Below are positions 1 to 11,935 of a stretch of DNA of 64,000 bases, in pieces. The position numbers and the translations under genes are program-made. The stretch is from Podarcis raffonei. Its lineage: Eukaryota > Chordata > Lepidosauria > Squamata > Lacertidae. The notes under the pieces were generated by a model. That model made no database searches and was not told where the DNA came from. It saw nothing but the letters and a program-made list of their open reading frames with translations. Location of the stretch: the NCBI RefSeq assembly GCF_027172205.1, contig NC_070614.1, positions 38,136,001 through 38,200,000 of the forward strand. Direction: 5' to 3'. Each line of letters opens with the position of its first letter. The stretch's first letter is position 1.

Positions 1-767
1 TGCAAGAATCACGTTGTGTTAGGGCTCGGCCTGCTTCCATCCTTTTTGACCTCAGCTGTCACAGAGTCTCTTTGTCTCCCGAAGAGGGAAAAGTCTCCCA
101 GGTTCCCATCACTTGAGGGACTGGCCTGGTGCCACTGGATGCAGACGGGGCTGGGGATGGCTGTCGGCTGCCCCAGGCCTAGCTGGACAAAGACACAGCG
201 TATCTCATACTATTAAAGGGCCTGGGCTTCCTGCTGCGCGTGTCACTTCCATTCAGGATCAGATCACCGAGTGTGGGAGTGTTTGTTTATGTATGATATG
301 CGAATTCACATTTTTTCTCCTCCAGTGTACATGCGCACAAACATTTCCTTCTAAGAGCCATTAACAAGATCACATTTTTAAAAAAAATTAATCCATTTAA
401 GTCCATCTTGATCTAACTTCTGTTCCTAGAGACATTCACTGTTCTCCACTGGAATGCAGGGAGAACACTGTCCATGTTCATATGAACACTTACTTTGATT
501 TAGCCACTCTCAAGACTCTTTACTTCCGGTTCTGTTTTCATAAAAGGAAGTTAAATCAAGAACAGGGCAGAAATACACCCTCCCCTTTGGAACAAACACC
601 AATGTTTACAAAGAGCTATTCTGCTTCCATAATAGGAATGGCTGCCCAAACATTCATCTTCTGGAGTGAGATGGAAGCAGGATTATAATGGTGCTCCCAC
701 AAGGCACTTGATATAGCACTATATTCCCCATACCAATTCAAAAGTCTATCCCCACAGGCAAGAACAT

Positions 768-1096
768 GGCTACATTCACACTATACATTCAAAGCGCTAT
801 GATACTAATATAAACAGTTATGGCTTTTGCCAAAGAATTCTGGGAGCTGTAGTAAGTTAAGGGCGCTGTTAGGAGATCCTTATTTTCTTCCCAGAGCTAC
901 AGTTCTCAGCTTTCCCTGTGAAGACAGATGATAACTGTTTGACCACTCTGGGAACTGTAGCTGTGGGAGGGGAACAGGGGTCCCCTAACAACTCTCAACA
1001 GCCTTAACAAACTACAGCTCCCGTAATTCTTTGGCAGAAGCCATGACTGTTTAAGGTGGTGTCATAGTGCTTTAAATGTGTGGTATAAATGTAGCC
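768..1096. mobile_element. long foldback (MITE-like) element, family A
   Basis: The left end GGCTACATTCACAC is the inverted image of the right end AATGTAGCC, and the two halves pair along most of their length (for example AATTCTGGGAGCTGTAG against CTACAGCTCCCGTAATT). It looks like a non-autonomous DNA transposon built as a large palindrome. Related pieces lie at 47.1, 61.4, 62.5 and 62.9 kb. Confidence 0.75.
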
Positions 1097-2690
1097 TAGG
1101 TGTCCTCAGAAGAATGTCTTGTCCAGCCAAGGTCTTGCTTCTCCTAAATACTTTAATTATCCATTTTCGAACCTCAATTGGCCCTCTCATTAGGTGTTTC
1201 GTATTTGTACCCTGAGCAATCCTACTACTGCTGTGTTCATTTTCTTTAAATCCCCTTTATTACCCTTTCATCAGCCCTTTACTTACCTATTTCATAGGCT
1301 GAGCCAGCTGTGACAGAGCAGCCCTGCTTGTTTCTTCATGTGCCTGCCTTGACCATTCATAAAGTGGGAGACCATCTTGCTTTGACATGAAAAGGGAGGC
1401 CCATGTGAAGGGAGCTGAACGTGGCCACATCCTCTGCCTGCCCTCACTGTGCTCCATTCACTTTAAGCACCAGCAGCCTGGTTCACTTCCAGTGTCCTGG
1501 AGAGAAAGGTTTCTGAGGTGCCAGAGGGGAAGGAGAGGAGTCAGAAGATGCCGGGGTTCGGCTCTCCTTACCTGTGCATGCCTTTTCTTCTAAAATTTAG
1601 AGCGACCCTCTCCCTGCTTTGTATATGAAGGGGTAAAGACGTGAACAACAAACATGGCCGCCTGTCAGGCTTACTTTGACCCTGTTTTTGTGCATTTAAA
1701 CCAGGGTGCCAAGAAAGCAAATATGCTACTGTGGCTAGAGGGTTGAACTATGACCAGTTCCAGTGTGAAATCCTAAGGATAAAGAGGACACAAAAACCAT
1801 AAAGTCTTTGGAAGAAGAATGGGATTCAAAATTATTAAGTAAAATCCATTAAAATAACCAGCAAATTTGTATTTGTATCTCAGCAGTTGTCTGGAGATGA
1901 CCCTTTCTGGAGCTGCAGGTACCCTTCAGCATGCACAAAAGAGGTGTTGTTGTTGTTTGGAAGGGGGCCTTCTCCCACCCCCTGCTCAAGCCATGCTTTC
2001 AGTCATAGGCACAGCGGGTGAAGAGGACAGTCTTTCTCTAAAAACAAAATAATCAAAGAAAGCCCCTGCCACTCATGCATAGCACAATACTGGCAAATGC
2101 TGAAAGGCAGCCCTTTGGCTTTCTGTACTGGCCACTGCTATGCCATGTGCATGCTTGAGTGCCAACTTATTTCTTGAGGAATATTTTTTGAGAGGAATTT
2201 TCTCCCTCCTATGCAAGCTGACTCCCATGGCTGTATTGGAGATGCTTGATGATCAAATCAGGCCTACAGGCCTTACATTTACTGCTCTTGATTTAGGCAA
2301 CCATTTAGGCAACTACCATGTGCAGCCCCCATTCACTACATGCAAACGGCATGGGCTACGGTAGCAACAAATTCTGTAAATTAATTGTGCGTTGCATTAA
2401 GAAGCATTTTCTTTTGCCCATCCTGAATTTGCATCTCATCGATTTCATTGGGTGATCCTAAGTATAGCAGAGAAATAGAAAATGCTACCTCCCTTCTGCA
2501 TACATTTCATACCCTCCTTTATTCATCTTTTTCTAAACTAAAAAGCTTCAGATACTCAGCCTTTCCCAAAGTAAGAGGTGCCTAAACTTCACCAAACCCT
2601 CCCGGGTCTAAAACTTCCTGACCATTGCAGTATGATCTGAAACTCTTTCAACTGTTATCTATCACCCAAAGCTCTTCCTGAGTGTTTCAC
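1097..2690. other. no gene or clear element seen
   Basis: Unique-looking A/T-rich DNA with only short open frames without recognisable similarity. One isolated YY1-like word (ACATGGCCGCC) lies at 1655-1665. The stretch 1-767 is likewise empty. Confidence 0.5.
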
Positions 2691-2713
2691 TTTTCGATAG
2701 AACATGCCATTTC

Positions 2714-3355
2714 TTTTTTTTTTATAAGATATTTATTAAGATTTTTTAAAGTATTACAATAAAAATGAAAAAAATAACAAAAATACAAAATAAAAATAGT
2801 TAAAAACACACAGATTTTCCATTGCTTATTTTCCTTTAACTTGTTTCCCAGACCTCCTCATACCTCCCTTTTTTGTATTCCACTTCAAATTGTTGGTTCA
2901 GCAAATCCTTACCATTTAGGTTTTCACCTATTTATAACCCTTTTTTCATATTCTCTTAAAGCATTACAGCTGGAAACCGCTTAATTTCTATCCAACATCA
3001 TTCTAACATTCATTAATTTTACAATATTTCTGTAGATAGTCTTTGAATTTCTTCCAATCTTCTTCCACCGACTCTTCTCCCTGGTCTCGGATTCTGCCAG
3101 TCATTTCTGCCAATCCCATATAGTCTATCACCTTCGTCTGCCATTCTTCCAAAGTGGGTAGATCTTGTGTCTTCCAATACTTTGCAATGAGTATTCTTGC
3201 TGCTGTTGTAGCGTACATAAAAAAAGTTCTGTCCTTCTTTGGCACCAATTGGCCGACAATGCCCAGAAGGAAGGCCTCTGGTTTCTTCAGGAAGGTATAT
3301 TTAAATACCTTTTTCATTTCATTATAGATCATTTCCCAGAAAGCCTTAATTCTTG
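2714..3355 (-). mobile_element. 5'-truncated L1 LINE, 3' end of ORF2 plus tail, with 20-bp target-site duplication
   Basis: The minus-strand frame 3383-3003 ends with a reverse-transcriptase C-terminal region typical of vertebrate L1 ORF2 (MYATTAARILIAKYWK, LEEWQTKVIDY, RIRDQ), followed by an A/T-rich 3' UTR and a poly-A tail (poly-T at 2714-2724 on the plus strand). The insert is flanked by a perfect 20-bp duplication at 2694-2713 and 3356-3375. The insertion is therefore 642 bp, strongly 5'-truncated and fairly recent. The frame of the apparent 126-residue product begins in flanking DNA. Confidence 0.9.
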
Positions 3356-3487
3356 TCGATAGAACATGCCATTTCAGGACCATGCTTAGCTAGAAAGTCT
3401 AGAATAGATAGGTTAGTTGGACACATTGAATATGACTGAGCATTTTCCGGGCAGTTAAGTACCATTCAGCAATATCTCGTAAAGGAT

Positions 3488-3740
3488 ATCACAGAGCTGG
3501 ATAAGGTTCAGAAAAGGGCAAATAAAATGATCAAAAGGAGGGAGCATCTTCCTTATGAAGACAGTCTTAAAAGGTTTAGAAAAGCAGCGACCAAGCCAAA
3601 GGGGAACTGAGATGGAAAATTATAAAATTATGAATGGTATATACAGATGGTGGAGAGAGGCATCATTCTCAGAACACGAGAACTCAGAGTTTTCAGCAAG
3701 AGAAACTGTGGCAGAGAACAATGAGGCTGTGTACATGAGA
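3488..3740 (+). mobile_element. CR1-like LINE fragment
   Basis: The sequence parallels the 17.4-18.0 kb and 56.3-57.0 kb copies: AAGGTTCAGAAAAGGGCAA, a block around CTTCCTTATGAAGA, then TATAAAATTATGAATGG. In those longer copies this runs into a region coding the CR1-type LINE C-terminus. No intact frame remains. Confidence 0.6.
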
Positions 3741-4583
3741 GTGTTAATGCACATGTGGGTGCTCACTGTGATCAACTCCCACCTGGAAACCTATGTCCCC
3801 ACTGTGGAAGGACGTGTGGATCCAGAATTGGCCTCCAATTACTTACAGACACACCGTTAAAAACAATCTTACTTGAAGATGAGTGGTTGCCAAAGAAGAA
3901 GAGTCACACAGATTAATTTTTCCATGTGAGCTTTTGTGCACATTCATTAACAAATGAGTGCTTTCAACTGAGTGCAATCTCAATGTTTCCCAGTGGGTGG
4001 TGCTTAATGGGATGTATTCACACTGAGTGTTGTTGTCTCCTCCCCTCAACTAGTACTCCCCCAATTCCCAAAACCTGGTGTCCATGGTGGGCATGCACAC
4101 AGGTATTTGTTTAGCTATGTGCATGGCCTTTTTATTTCTCTCTTTAAGATGCAAGTTTTCCAATATACCAGACTTGCACCAAACATCAGGTTCTTTTTAA
4201 AAAAAATAACTTGTTGATCTTGTTCCCACCAGCAACCCACTGAGGAGTGCCTTACCAATGGAAGTAGGGGGTGTGGTAGTAGGTGGCATGCAGCAAAACA
4301 TCACCCGCCCATACACACAAAACTGCCTATGCAATGCATTTCAGTCCATTCACAGTTGGGTAATGTAAGTTCTTAATGTTAACTCTTTACTCTCAACAGA
4401 ATTCTCATTGACTGCTGTAATCTAAACGACCACACTCCACCTGCTTCTCCACCAACCCATTGTATGGTTGAATATCTTCTCTACTGAAGTCAATTCTGTT
4501 GATTGTTTTTAGTAAACAATTCATGTACTTTTCCCTCCACCCCCATCCAGATCTAAAATCCTCACTTGTTCCCAAGAGTCTTT

Positions 4584-4862
4584 GGGCTCACCCACACTTC
4601 GTTTGTCCTATGATTTATTCTGTTTGTCCTGTGATTTCTAGTCATGGGTCCGAGATGTTTTAGTTTTGTCCCACCACTTTCCCCGAAAAACCCCGCTGTT
4701 TACTGCTGAATCAGAACAAACATCAATCTGCAGAAAACCCGACTGACACTTGTTCTGATTCAGCAGTAAACAGTGGCTTTTCCTGGAGAAACTGACATGC
4801 CAAAACAACCTCTCAGAACCATGACTAGAAATTATGGGGCAAACAGAAATGTGGATGAGCCC
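4584..4862. mobile_element. foldback element, family B, with a perfect 24-bp inverted repeat in the core
   Basis: Ends GGGCTCACCCACAC and GTGGATGAGCCC are inverted copies, as are blocks such as TTTCTAGTCATGG and CCATGACTAGAAA. The core arms 4696-4719 and 4750-4773 (CTGTTTACTGCTGAATCAGA plus four bases) are exact reverse complements around a 30-base loop. The whole 279-bp unit could form one hairpin. Family not recognised; probably a non-autonomous DNA transposon. Confidence 0.75.
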
Positions 4863-6555
4863 TTTGTTCTTTAGGGGTGAGGGCAACTGAATTTTCAAGC
4901 AGTTCTGTGACATGGCTGGTGTGGATTCAGGTGGGTAAAACCAAGCTACAGTTCCCAGGGGTCAATAAAATAATGTGCATGGTGTGGTAGCATCTGCATT
5001 GCTTTTTAAAAATATATATTGCCATAAACTGCTTTGATATTTTATGAGAAGGCAGTATCTAAATGCTTTTTAAAACAAATAAAAATGTGTCAACGTTAGA
5101 TCTGGGAAAGAGTTTTTGAGAAACAGACTAGCTTTTTCTAAGTGCTTGCAAAGTTTTTGGTTGAATAACTTTCTTGTAAAGAATTTCATTTATTTGGAAC
5201 AGTTAAATATTCTTGGCTAGTTTGCTTTTTTCTTGTTTTGGGGGATAGGCACTTCTTGGATGTCAGGATATCAGGTATTTCAAGAGTACTCCCTAAGAAC
5301 TCACAGGTGGACTTCCTAAAACCTTATCAGAGGTTCACAGAAAACAAATTTGGTAATGGAAGACAAAGACCGCTTGTTCACTATTATATCTTCCATTTCA
5401 AGGAGCAACTTCAGGGAACCTCTCTGTTTGCACAGGGTAGCAGTCGCCTGGCGGGCTCCCTATGTATGAACCAACAGGAGGTCTTAGAACATTCTTCCCC
5501 AACCTCGTACCCTCCTGATGTTTCGGACTACAATTTCCACTCGCTCTAGCTAGCATGGCTGTGCTGGCTGAGGGGAGTGTTAGTCCAAGACATCAGGAGG
5601 GTACCAGGTTGAGAAGGCTGCCTTAGAATGTGCCCCAGAATCCTTTGCAACACACAAGAGTTCTGGCAGAGAAATGATGTGGAAAAAGTTCCTGAAGAGA
5701 AGGAAATGTGGAAGCTACTGGGCTCTTGCATAGCGTTTTCCCTCACAGGAACAAAAGTTGGGGCAATTTCCCCCCATGTTGAATTGGGTAGTGCCCAAAT
5801 TTTGATGGGTTTTCAAACACGGATTCCCATTCCTGTTCCCTGTATGTTTGAAACCAGTTCTCCATCCCTCAAAGTCCAGAAAGCTTAGAGAGAAAAGTTG
5901 GGTTGAAAAAAAGTCTAATAGTCGCATAATTTCTGTGTAGAGAACAAATCAAATTCAGTTCAGCTTCTCTTTGTCAAACTCCATCTCTCACCCCCCCCCC
6001 CGCTTCTTCCACCCTCCTGCGGGTGACTTCTCTTTTGAATAATTTACACCCGCACTTAGCATGACAGAAGGTTGCTAGTCTGACAGTTCGTCTGAATGAA
6101 TGATGACTTTCATTATGTCAGGGTGGATGGCAAGAAGAACATGCCCCTGCGAGACCTCGGCCTTCTGCACATAGGCCAGCAACACTCCGGAGCCCCCTCC
6201 CACTCCTGGTGCCCCTTCTGGGTCCCTCCTCCTGCTTGTTTGCGTTGTGTGGCTCCTGCACGCAGCCCCTCCCGGCAGGCGGCGTGACAAGTGCTGCTCT
6301 CATCTTGCTAGAAAATTTCTAATTAATTAGGTTTATTTATAACAAGAAACAAACAAACATCGTCCAGAGAAGAACAGGGCAGGGCACACAAGATTTGACA
6401 AACTGTACTAAGAAGCAGATGGTGCTAAGGCTGAGAGCCAGGATGCCTGATTTCTCTTGGGATGGGACTAGAGACAGAGACAGAGGGAGGAAGAGGGAGG
6501 GGATACTTGGGGGTTTGAGCAAAAGGGAGCTCCTGGGTTTGTGGGGAACTGGAGG
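4863..6555. other. intergenic, mostly unassigned
   Basis: A retroelement-like tail lies at about 5020-5090 (AAACTGCTTTGATATTTTATG), a family C foldback at 5491-5622, and a poly-C run at 5992. A CpG-holding patch at 6035-6180 has no repeat signature. No exon could be supported. Confidence 0.5.
5491..5622. mobile_element. short foldback element, family C
   Basis: Half-palindromic: CCAACCTCGTACCCTCCTGATGT on the left (shown in part) mirrors ACATCAGGAGGGTACCAGGTTG on the right, with GGACTACAATT-like arms. This is the very common squamate element whose arms read ACTACAACTCCCATC; further copies lie at 33.9, 36.3, 42.2, 48.9, 49.1, 49.8 and 52.9 kb. Confidence 0.65.
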
Positions 6556-7275
6556 ATCATGCTTTTATAGAGTTGAAAGGAACTTGGTGGTCATTTAGTC
6601 CAACCCCGGCTCAGCACAGGATCCCTGCTGAAACACACTCAGAGAATTAGGGCTTGTCACCTCCCAAGTCATCAGGATCCACAATTAAGAAGTTCCTTTT
6701 AATGTTTAGACAAAATCTGCTTCCCAGCAGTTTCCACCTATGGGTTCTAATCCTGCTCACAGAAGTGACAGAGAACAAATCTGCCGAGTCTTCTACATGA
6801 CAGCCCTTCCAGATATTTGAAGACTGCTATTTATCATGTCACACCTTAATCTTCTCTTCTCTAGCTATGTGCATCTCAGTGGGGAAGGAGTGCCATAGAC
6901 CAAAGGCCACCACAGAGAAAGCCCAGTCACTCTCACCTGCCAATCAAATTGACCTTGTGGGGAAGGGCTGCAGCTCAGTGGTAGAGCATCTGGCTTCCAT
7001 GCGGAAGGTGCTGGGTTCAATCCCTGGCACCTCTAGGTAGGGCTGGAAGAGACACCTGTTTGAAATTCTGGAAATCTGCTTCAGCCAGTGTAGATAGTTC
7101 TTAACTAGATGGGCCAATGGTCTTACTCTGTATAAGGCAGCTTTCTAAATGTTCCTTGCATGAAGTCTCTCCTCTGTGTTGCATCTCCTGTGGACATGCT
7201 CATTTGCTGGACACCTTAAAATGCCATGCTGCAAACCGGACACAGTACTCCAGAAACAGCTTGACCAAAAGTTAG
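6556..7275 (-). mobile_element. CR1-like LINE 3' region, antisense, interrupted by a tRNA-headed SINE
   Basis: The left part reads ATAGAGTTGAAAGGAACTTGG, TTTAGTCCAACCC and AGATATTTGAAGACTGCTA; the right part (from about 7160) reads AGTCTCTCCTCTG and CTGGACACAGTACTCCAG. Both are recognisable from the antisense 3' region of amniote CR1 elements. Between them are an unassigned piece (6866-6960) and a tRNA-headed SINE (6963-7155). Confidence 0.65.
6963..7155 (+). mobile_element. tRNA-derived SINE, family with AAGGCAGCTT tail
   Basis: The head GCTGCAGCTCAGTGGTAGAGC is an A-box-like tRNA start and GGTTCAATCCC is a B box, followed by a body ending TATAAGGCAGCTTTCTAAATGTTCC. It lies inside CR1-like sequence. 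Copies of the same family are at 12.5 kb (minus), 24.4 kb and 30.2 kb. Confidence 0.75.
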
Positions 7276-7411
7276 GAATCTTATGGGGAATACAGGGTTA
7301 AAGGGTATAGCAGTCAGGAGCCCCAAGCTCTCTGGAATGGTAGTGGAGCCTAGTAGTTAGGTCTAGCCCATATTTGTGGCAGAATGGGGTGGTAGAATGC
7401 TGAATGCACTA

Positions 7412-7653
7412 CAGTGGTACCTCGGGTTGCATACGCTTCAGGTTACATACGCTTCAGGTTACACACTCTGCTAACCTAGAAATAGTGCTTCAGGTTAAGA
7501 ACTTTGCTTCAGGATAAGAACAGAAATTGGGCTCCAGCGGCACGGCGGCAGCAGGAGGCCCCATTAGCTAAAGTGGTGCTTCAGGTTAAGAACAGTTTCA
7601 GGTTAAGAACGGACCTCTGGAACGAATTAAGTACTTAACCCGAGGTACCACTG
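7412..7653 (+). mobile_element. mariner-like MITE (CAGTGGTACC ends, TA duplication)
   Basis: The ends CAGTGGTACCTCGGGTT and AACCCGAGGTACCACTG are inverted repeats flanked by TA on both sides (7410-7411, 7654-7655), as for Tc1/mariner insertions. It is 242 bp with no coding capacity. The copy at 60,340 is in the same orientation and of the same length. Confidence 0.85.
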
Positions 7654-9808
7654 TACTTCAGACTCCAGGTGGGTGATATCATTTACGAAGTCTTCTCTGA
7701 ACTTAACTGCAACAACCACCTCCCCACTTGAGAAGAAAATTAGCACAGCAAAAGTGGTATCCACTTGGACCATTTTTCATTGTACTTGCTTGTTGATTTA
7801 CTTGCAGGAAATTCTTATACTCCACTCTAATACTTCAGGATTTAACCACCTCATGCTACTGCATGGATAGACAGGTATACTGTGAAGGTGATAGGAGCTG
7901 GGATTTTTGGGTTTTCAGGAAGTAGCAACACTCCCATTTACTTTTAATTCACAGCCGTGAGGATGGAAAGAGGTTTTAATAGTCAAGACTCCAGGGTCTT
8001 CTGGAGGAAGAGTAGGGCCCAGCGCTACAGCAGGGAAGTAGACTCTCCTAGGTTCTTTGCAGAATTGCCACAAACAGGCCTCTTACACTTTAAAAACTGC
8101 ATGAAAAGTGAGCATTCAATGTGTGCATTTCTATACTGGGCAGGTGAGGAATGGAGGAAGCTGCACCTGTTCAATTTCTGCCTGTCACACAGGTTAAAGA
8201 GACAAAAATAAAATGGGGAAAAATTAAAAATGAACCCACTCTTTCCAGAATAGTTAAAATTAGAAAATGCCCTCAAAAACAACTATAGAGCTTGAAAGTA
8301 TTTAACTATTCCTCACTACCTGCCCCTCCCCATCTTCTTTCCTCTTCGTTTCTGTGGTGAATGGGCACAGCTCTCTCGTTCCTGGAGAAACAGGAACTCT
8401 GCCCAGGAAAGTAAGGTGGCTACCAGAATGACGCAGGATGGGGATTAGGCCTGGTGGGTTGGCCTGAAGAGAGACTGTGGGACTGGACTCTCCTGGGTTT
8501 TGTTTCCCAGCTCTGTAGGTCTTCATCTGACTGCACATTCCACAGCACAAGACCCTTATCTCTTTGCTACACAAAGCCAGTGGCTGCTTGGGCTTCCCCT
8601 GGGCAGTTAATACATAACCTGTTTCCCTTTCTGTTGTTTTTTTATGGGAGATTAGTGCAAGGATTAAAATAAAAGCACCTCCTACCTGCTGCCATCCCAT
8701 GTTCCCTTAACAGATTAAAATGGCCCAAACTTGCCTCTCCTTAGCCACTGCTGTGAGTTTCTGCACAGCAGTATCCTCAGTCACATGCTGTCCACTTCTC
8801 CCTTAGCGCAGCACCCATTGGGGGATTTATCCCTATTTTCTCTTTTCTCATCCAGTATCTTCCAGTCTCCCACTGGACTTGCACTTTTCATGTGCACCGC
8901 AGCACTCCCCCCCCCTTTATTTGTTCCCATCCAAGGGGCAACGGGTCTTGTTTACTCGTCTAGGAACAGAACATCTGGAGCAATTCGGCACTTAATTACC
9001 GCACTTGTCACCGGCATCACCACGGATACAGCGCACGGGAGGGGAGACGGCCAAGAGGATGAGATAAATAGATTAGTGGGAGATGGAGAGGGGGAAAATA
9101 AATGGAAAAAAGAGGCCAGCAAACAGCATCCTATCTAAATAGTCGTTGTAGCCCAGATGTTGGGTGCTGCTTGACACCATGTAACAAATACCAGTTGAAG
9201 TCCCTCTCAGTCTCTCCAACCCAGAAAAACCCACCAGAACATTTTGCAGATAAGGTTCACATGCTGGCAATCAGAACTCACAACTGCTTCTGAGTTCTCT
9301 GAAAAAGGAGATGGAACAGAGAGTTTTGGGGAAAGAGGGAGCCAATTAGATGCAGGACTCCTGGGAGCCAACTGGAAAGGACTGCAGGAGAGGGAAAAGA
9401 CTAGTAGGTGTCATGGAATTCTACTCAATACTGATCCAGAACAAGGATCAACCCTGCTAAGTCTAAACCTTAACAGTAGGAGTCCTGGTTTCTTTGTGAT
9501 TAGGCTTTGACCTGCTAGGTTAAGGCCTATCTCAAACTTTAAAAATCACCCACCCACCTTTTCTACTTATTAGATCCTTTTTGTCTTCCCCCAACCCAGG
9601 AACCTAATTTGGTTTATCTGTCTGGTTCCTACATCCTTTGGGTTGCTTCTTCCCCACCTACCTGACTACACACGCCTCCACCATGTCGCCTCTGGCTCTC
9701 TTTCCCACATACATAACTCTACCTGAAGTGAGTGGACGGCCACATTTCTCCCTCTCAGCAACCCCACTGCAGTTGCAGCCCTTACTTTGGGAGGCTGAGA
9801 TGGCTTAT

Positions 9809-10186
9809 GGCAGGAGTGGAGAACTTTTTTCAGAGGGCTGCATTCTCTTCTAGGTAGCCTTCTGAGGACCGCATGCCAGAGATGGTGGGGCAACAAGCAA
9901 AAGTGGACAGAACAATTAATGTTCATTTTACCTTTGTGCAGTAAGCTTGTGTTTATGTCCACTCAAACACATATTGTGTTTATGTCCACTCTCTATCTCC
10001 CACTGAGATAAGCAAGAAGCATTATTAGGGTTCAAGGACATATTGCATCCAGGCCAAAACACCCAAGGAAGGTGCAAAGAAGGGCTGGTGAAGGGTGTGG
10101 CCCAGAGGGGCTGTATCCTGACAACCAGATAAAGAGGCCTGGAGGGCCACATTCAGATCCTGGGCAGAAGGTTTCCCATTCCTGGT
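9809..10186. mobile_element. hAT-like non-autonomous element
   Basis: Ends CAGGAGTGGAGAAC and TTTCCCATTCCTG are imperfect inverted repeats of the common hAT type, flanked by imperfect 8-bp repeats (GCTTATGG, GTTTATAG). The body includes AGGACCGCATGCCAGAG and GGAGGGCCACATTC. No coding sequence. Confidence 0.55.
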
Positions 10187-10284
10187 TTATAGGCACAGTA
10201 AGAAGTCACAGAAAATTGAATGTTGTACCATACCCCTTCCCCCACCCCCTGCTTTTTCATATTTTCTTAGGAGAGGCTGAGAAT

Positions 10285-10450
10285 AAGGAACATAAGAACA
10301 CAAGCCTGTAAGAACAAGCCAATGGCCCATCTAGTCCAGCATTCTGTTTGCGCAGTGTCTGACCAGATGCCTGGGGGGAAGCTTGCAAGCTGGACATGAG
10401 CACAACAGCACTCTGCCCACCTGCGGTTCCCAGCAAGTGGGATTAGAGGT
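10285..10450 (-). mobile_element. CR1-like LINE 3' end fragment, antisense
   Basis: GAACATAAGAACA, AATGGCCCATCTAGTCCAGC and CAGATGCCT match the antisense of the repeat end at 11.7-11.9 kb (GGATGCTGGACTAGTTGGGCC). Related copies are at 28.1, 35.4, 41.6 and 56.8 kb. Confidence 0.55.
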
Positions 10451-10706
10451 ATAATGAGAACAGAAAGGCAGATTCCTCTAGAAAGAAATCCTTGTGGGTT
10501 AGAGAGATGGGAAACATTGGGAGCCAGGATTCCTGATTGTAAACAAGCAGGTTTGCCACTTTTTATTTTCTTGCAGGGCTCCTATCACGTAACTGTCACA
10601 TAACAGGCACAAGTTCAATAAATGCTGCCTTTTCCTGTATGGAGCTGCCCTACTGGCATATACAACCTGTTGCCTTCATGCTGACTTAAAAAAAAAAGGG
10701 CACAGC

Positions 10707-10707
10707 A

Positions 10708-10762
<55 letters not shown>

Positions 10763-10824
10763 GAAGGAAGGAAGGAAGGAAGGAAGGAAGGAAGGAAGGA
10801 ACCAGCCTACCTACCTACCTACCT
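10707..10824 (+). repeat. compound microsatellite (AAAG)n (AG)n (GGAA)n, then (CTAC)n
   Basis: Contiguous purine tract: AAAG units to about 10746, AG to about 10763, GGAA to about 10801, then five CTAC units from 10807. A long strand-asymmetric homopurine run. Confidence 0.95.
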
Positions 10825-11689
10825 TTGGATGAGTTATATATGGTTCAGTGGGTTAGAGGGGGAAGAAGAAGTTGGGACTCCAGGGTTCTCCGTATGCAAA
10901 ATGTGGTTTAGAAGGTTCCAAGGATGGGGGAAGCTGAATTTTCAAGTTCTCTTGAGAGAATTGGAACCAAATGGTTTAGAAAAAGATTTTTTGTGGGGTG
11001 GGGTGGTGTTATATGTAGCATTCCTGAGTTCTCCAGAAGGAGAACAGGATGTGGCAGGCAGTTTAATCTGCATTGTGCCTGGAGCTGTTGGGGGTCCCAC
11101 TGGTGTTAAATGGCTAACAAGGGACTGACGGCGCCATAGCAACCACTACCACCTGCCATTTGGGCATCTGACACTGTGCGCTTATGCTTAAGTGTGATGG
11201 TTTACATTATAGGCACAGATCCATGTGTATCTGTGGGTGAGCCACAATATCTGTCCTCAAGTTTGTGCAGAGGTGTTCAGGTCACCACTATGTGCTCATG
11301 TGTACACAGGGAGGAGAGTGGAAGCAGAAACAGAAGAGATGTTCTGCAGGTCACTGTGCACCTCTACATACGAAGGCACCAAAATGTGCCTATGAATTTA
11401 GGTATATGGTGTGTTATTGTGTGCATGCAACTAATGTGGGCACATGCAGAGAAAGGCAGAGTATGCTACATGAGCTGCAATGTGTTTTTTTCTCCATGTC
11501 TGTAGAATGATTCCCTTGTGCTGCGTTGATTAATTGGTAGTGTGTAAGTGTGTGAGTGCATGTGTGTATGGCAGAGAAAGAGACGGAGGGTACCTGCACT
11601 GGACAGTCTGCCATGGTTATATGGCACTGTGTACATGATGTACACAAGCCAAATTTAAATATATATGCTTTATAATACAAGCAGATTTA

Positions 11690-11935
11690 TATGTATTCAT
11701 GGAGGATAAGGCTATCTGTGGCTACCAGCCAAGATAGCTATGCTTTGCTTCCATTATCAGAGGCAGTAATGCTTCTGAATACCAGTAGCTGGAAGCCACA
11801 GGAGGGAAGAGTGCTCCTGTGCTCAGGTTTAACTCATGGGTTTCCCACAGGCATTTGGTTGGCCAATGTGAGAACAGGATGCTGGACTAGTTGGGCCATT
11901 GGCCTGATCCATAAGGCTCTTCCTATGTTCTAATG
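11690..11935 (+). mobile_element. CR1-like LINE 3' end fragment
   Basis: ATTCATGGAGGATAAGGCTAT, GTAATGCTTCTGAATACCAG and AGAACAGGATGCTGGACTAG, ending CTCTTCCTATGTTCTAATG, form a diagnostic repeated order also seen at 35.4 and 56.8 kb. Confidence 0.6.

Noticed and set aside
6963-7035. apparent tRNA gene (GCTCAGTGGTAGAGC)
   Set aside because: Repeated with the same non-tRNA body at 12.5, 24.4 and 30.2 kb, so tRNA-derived SINE.
8731-9138. 135-codon plus-strand open frame
   Set aside because: Low-complexity start, no recognisable domain, and overlapping frames on the other strand are of similar quality.
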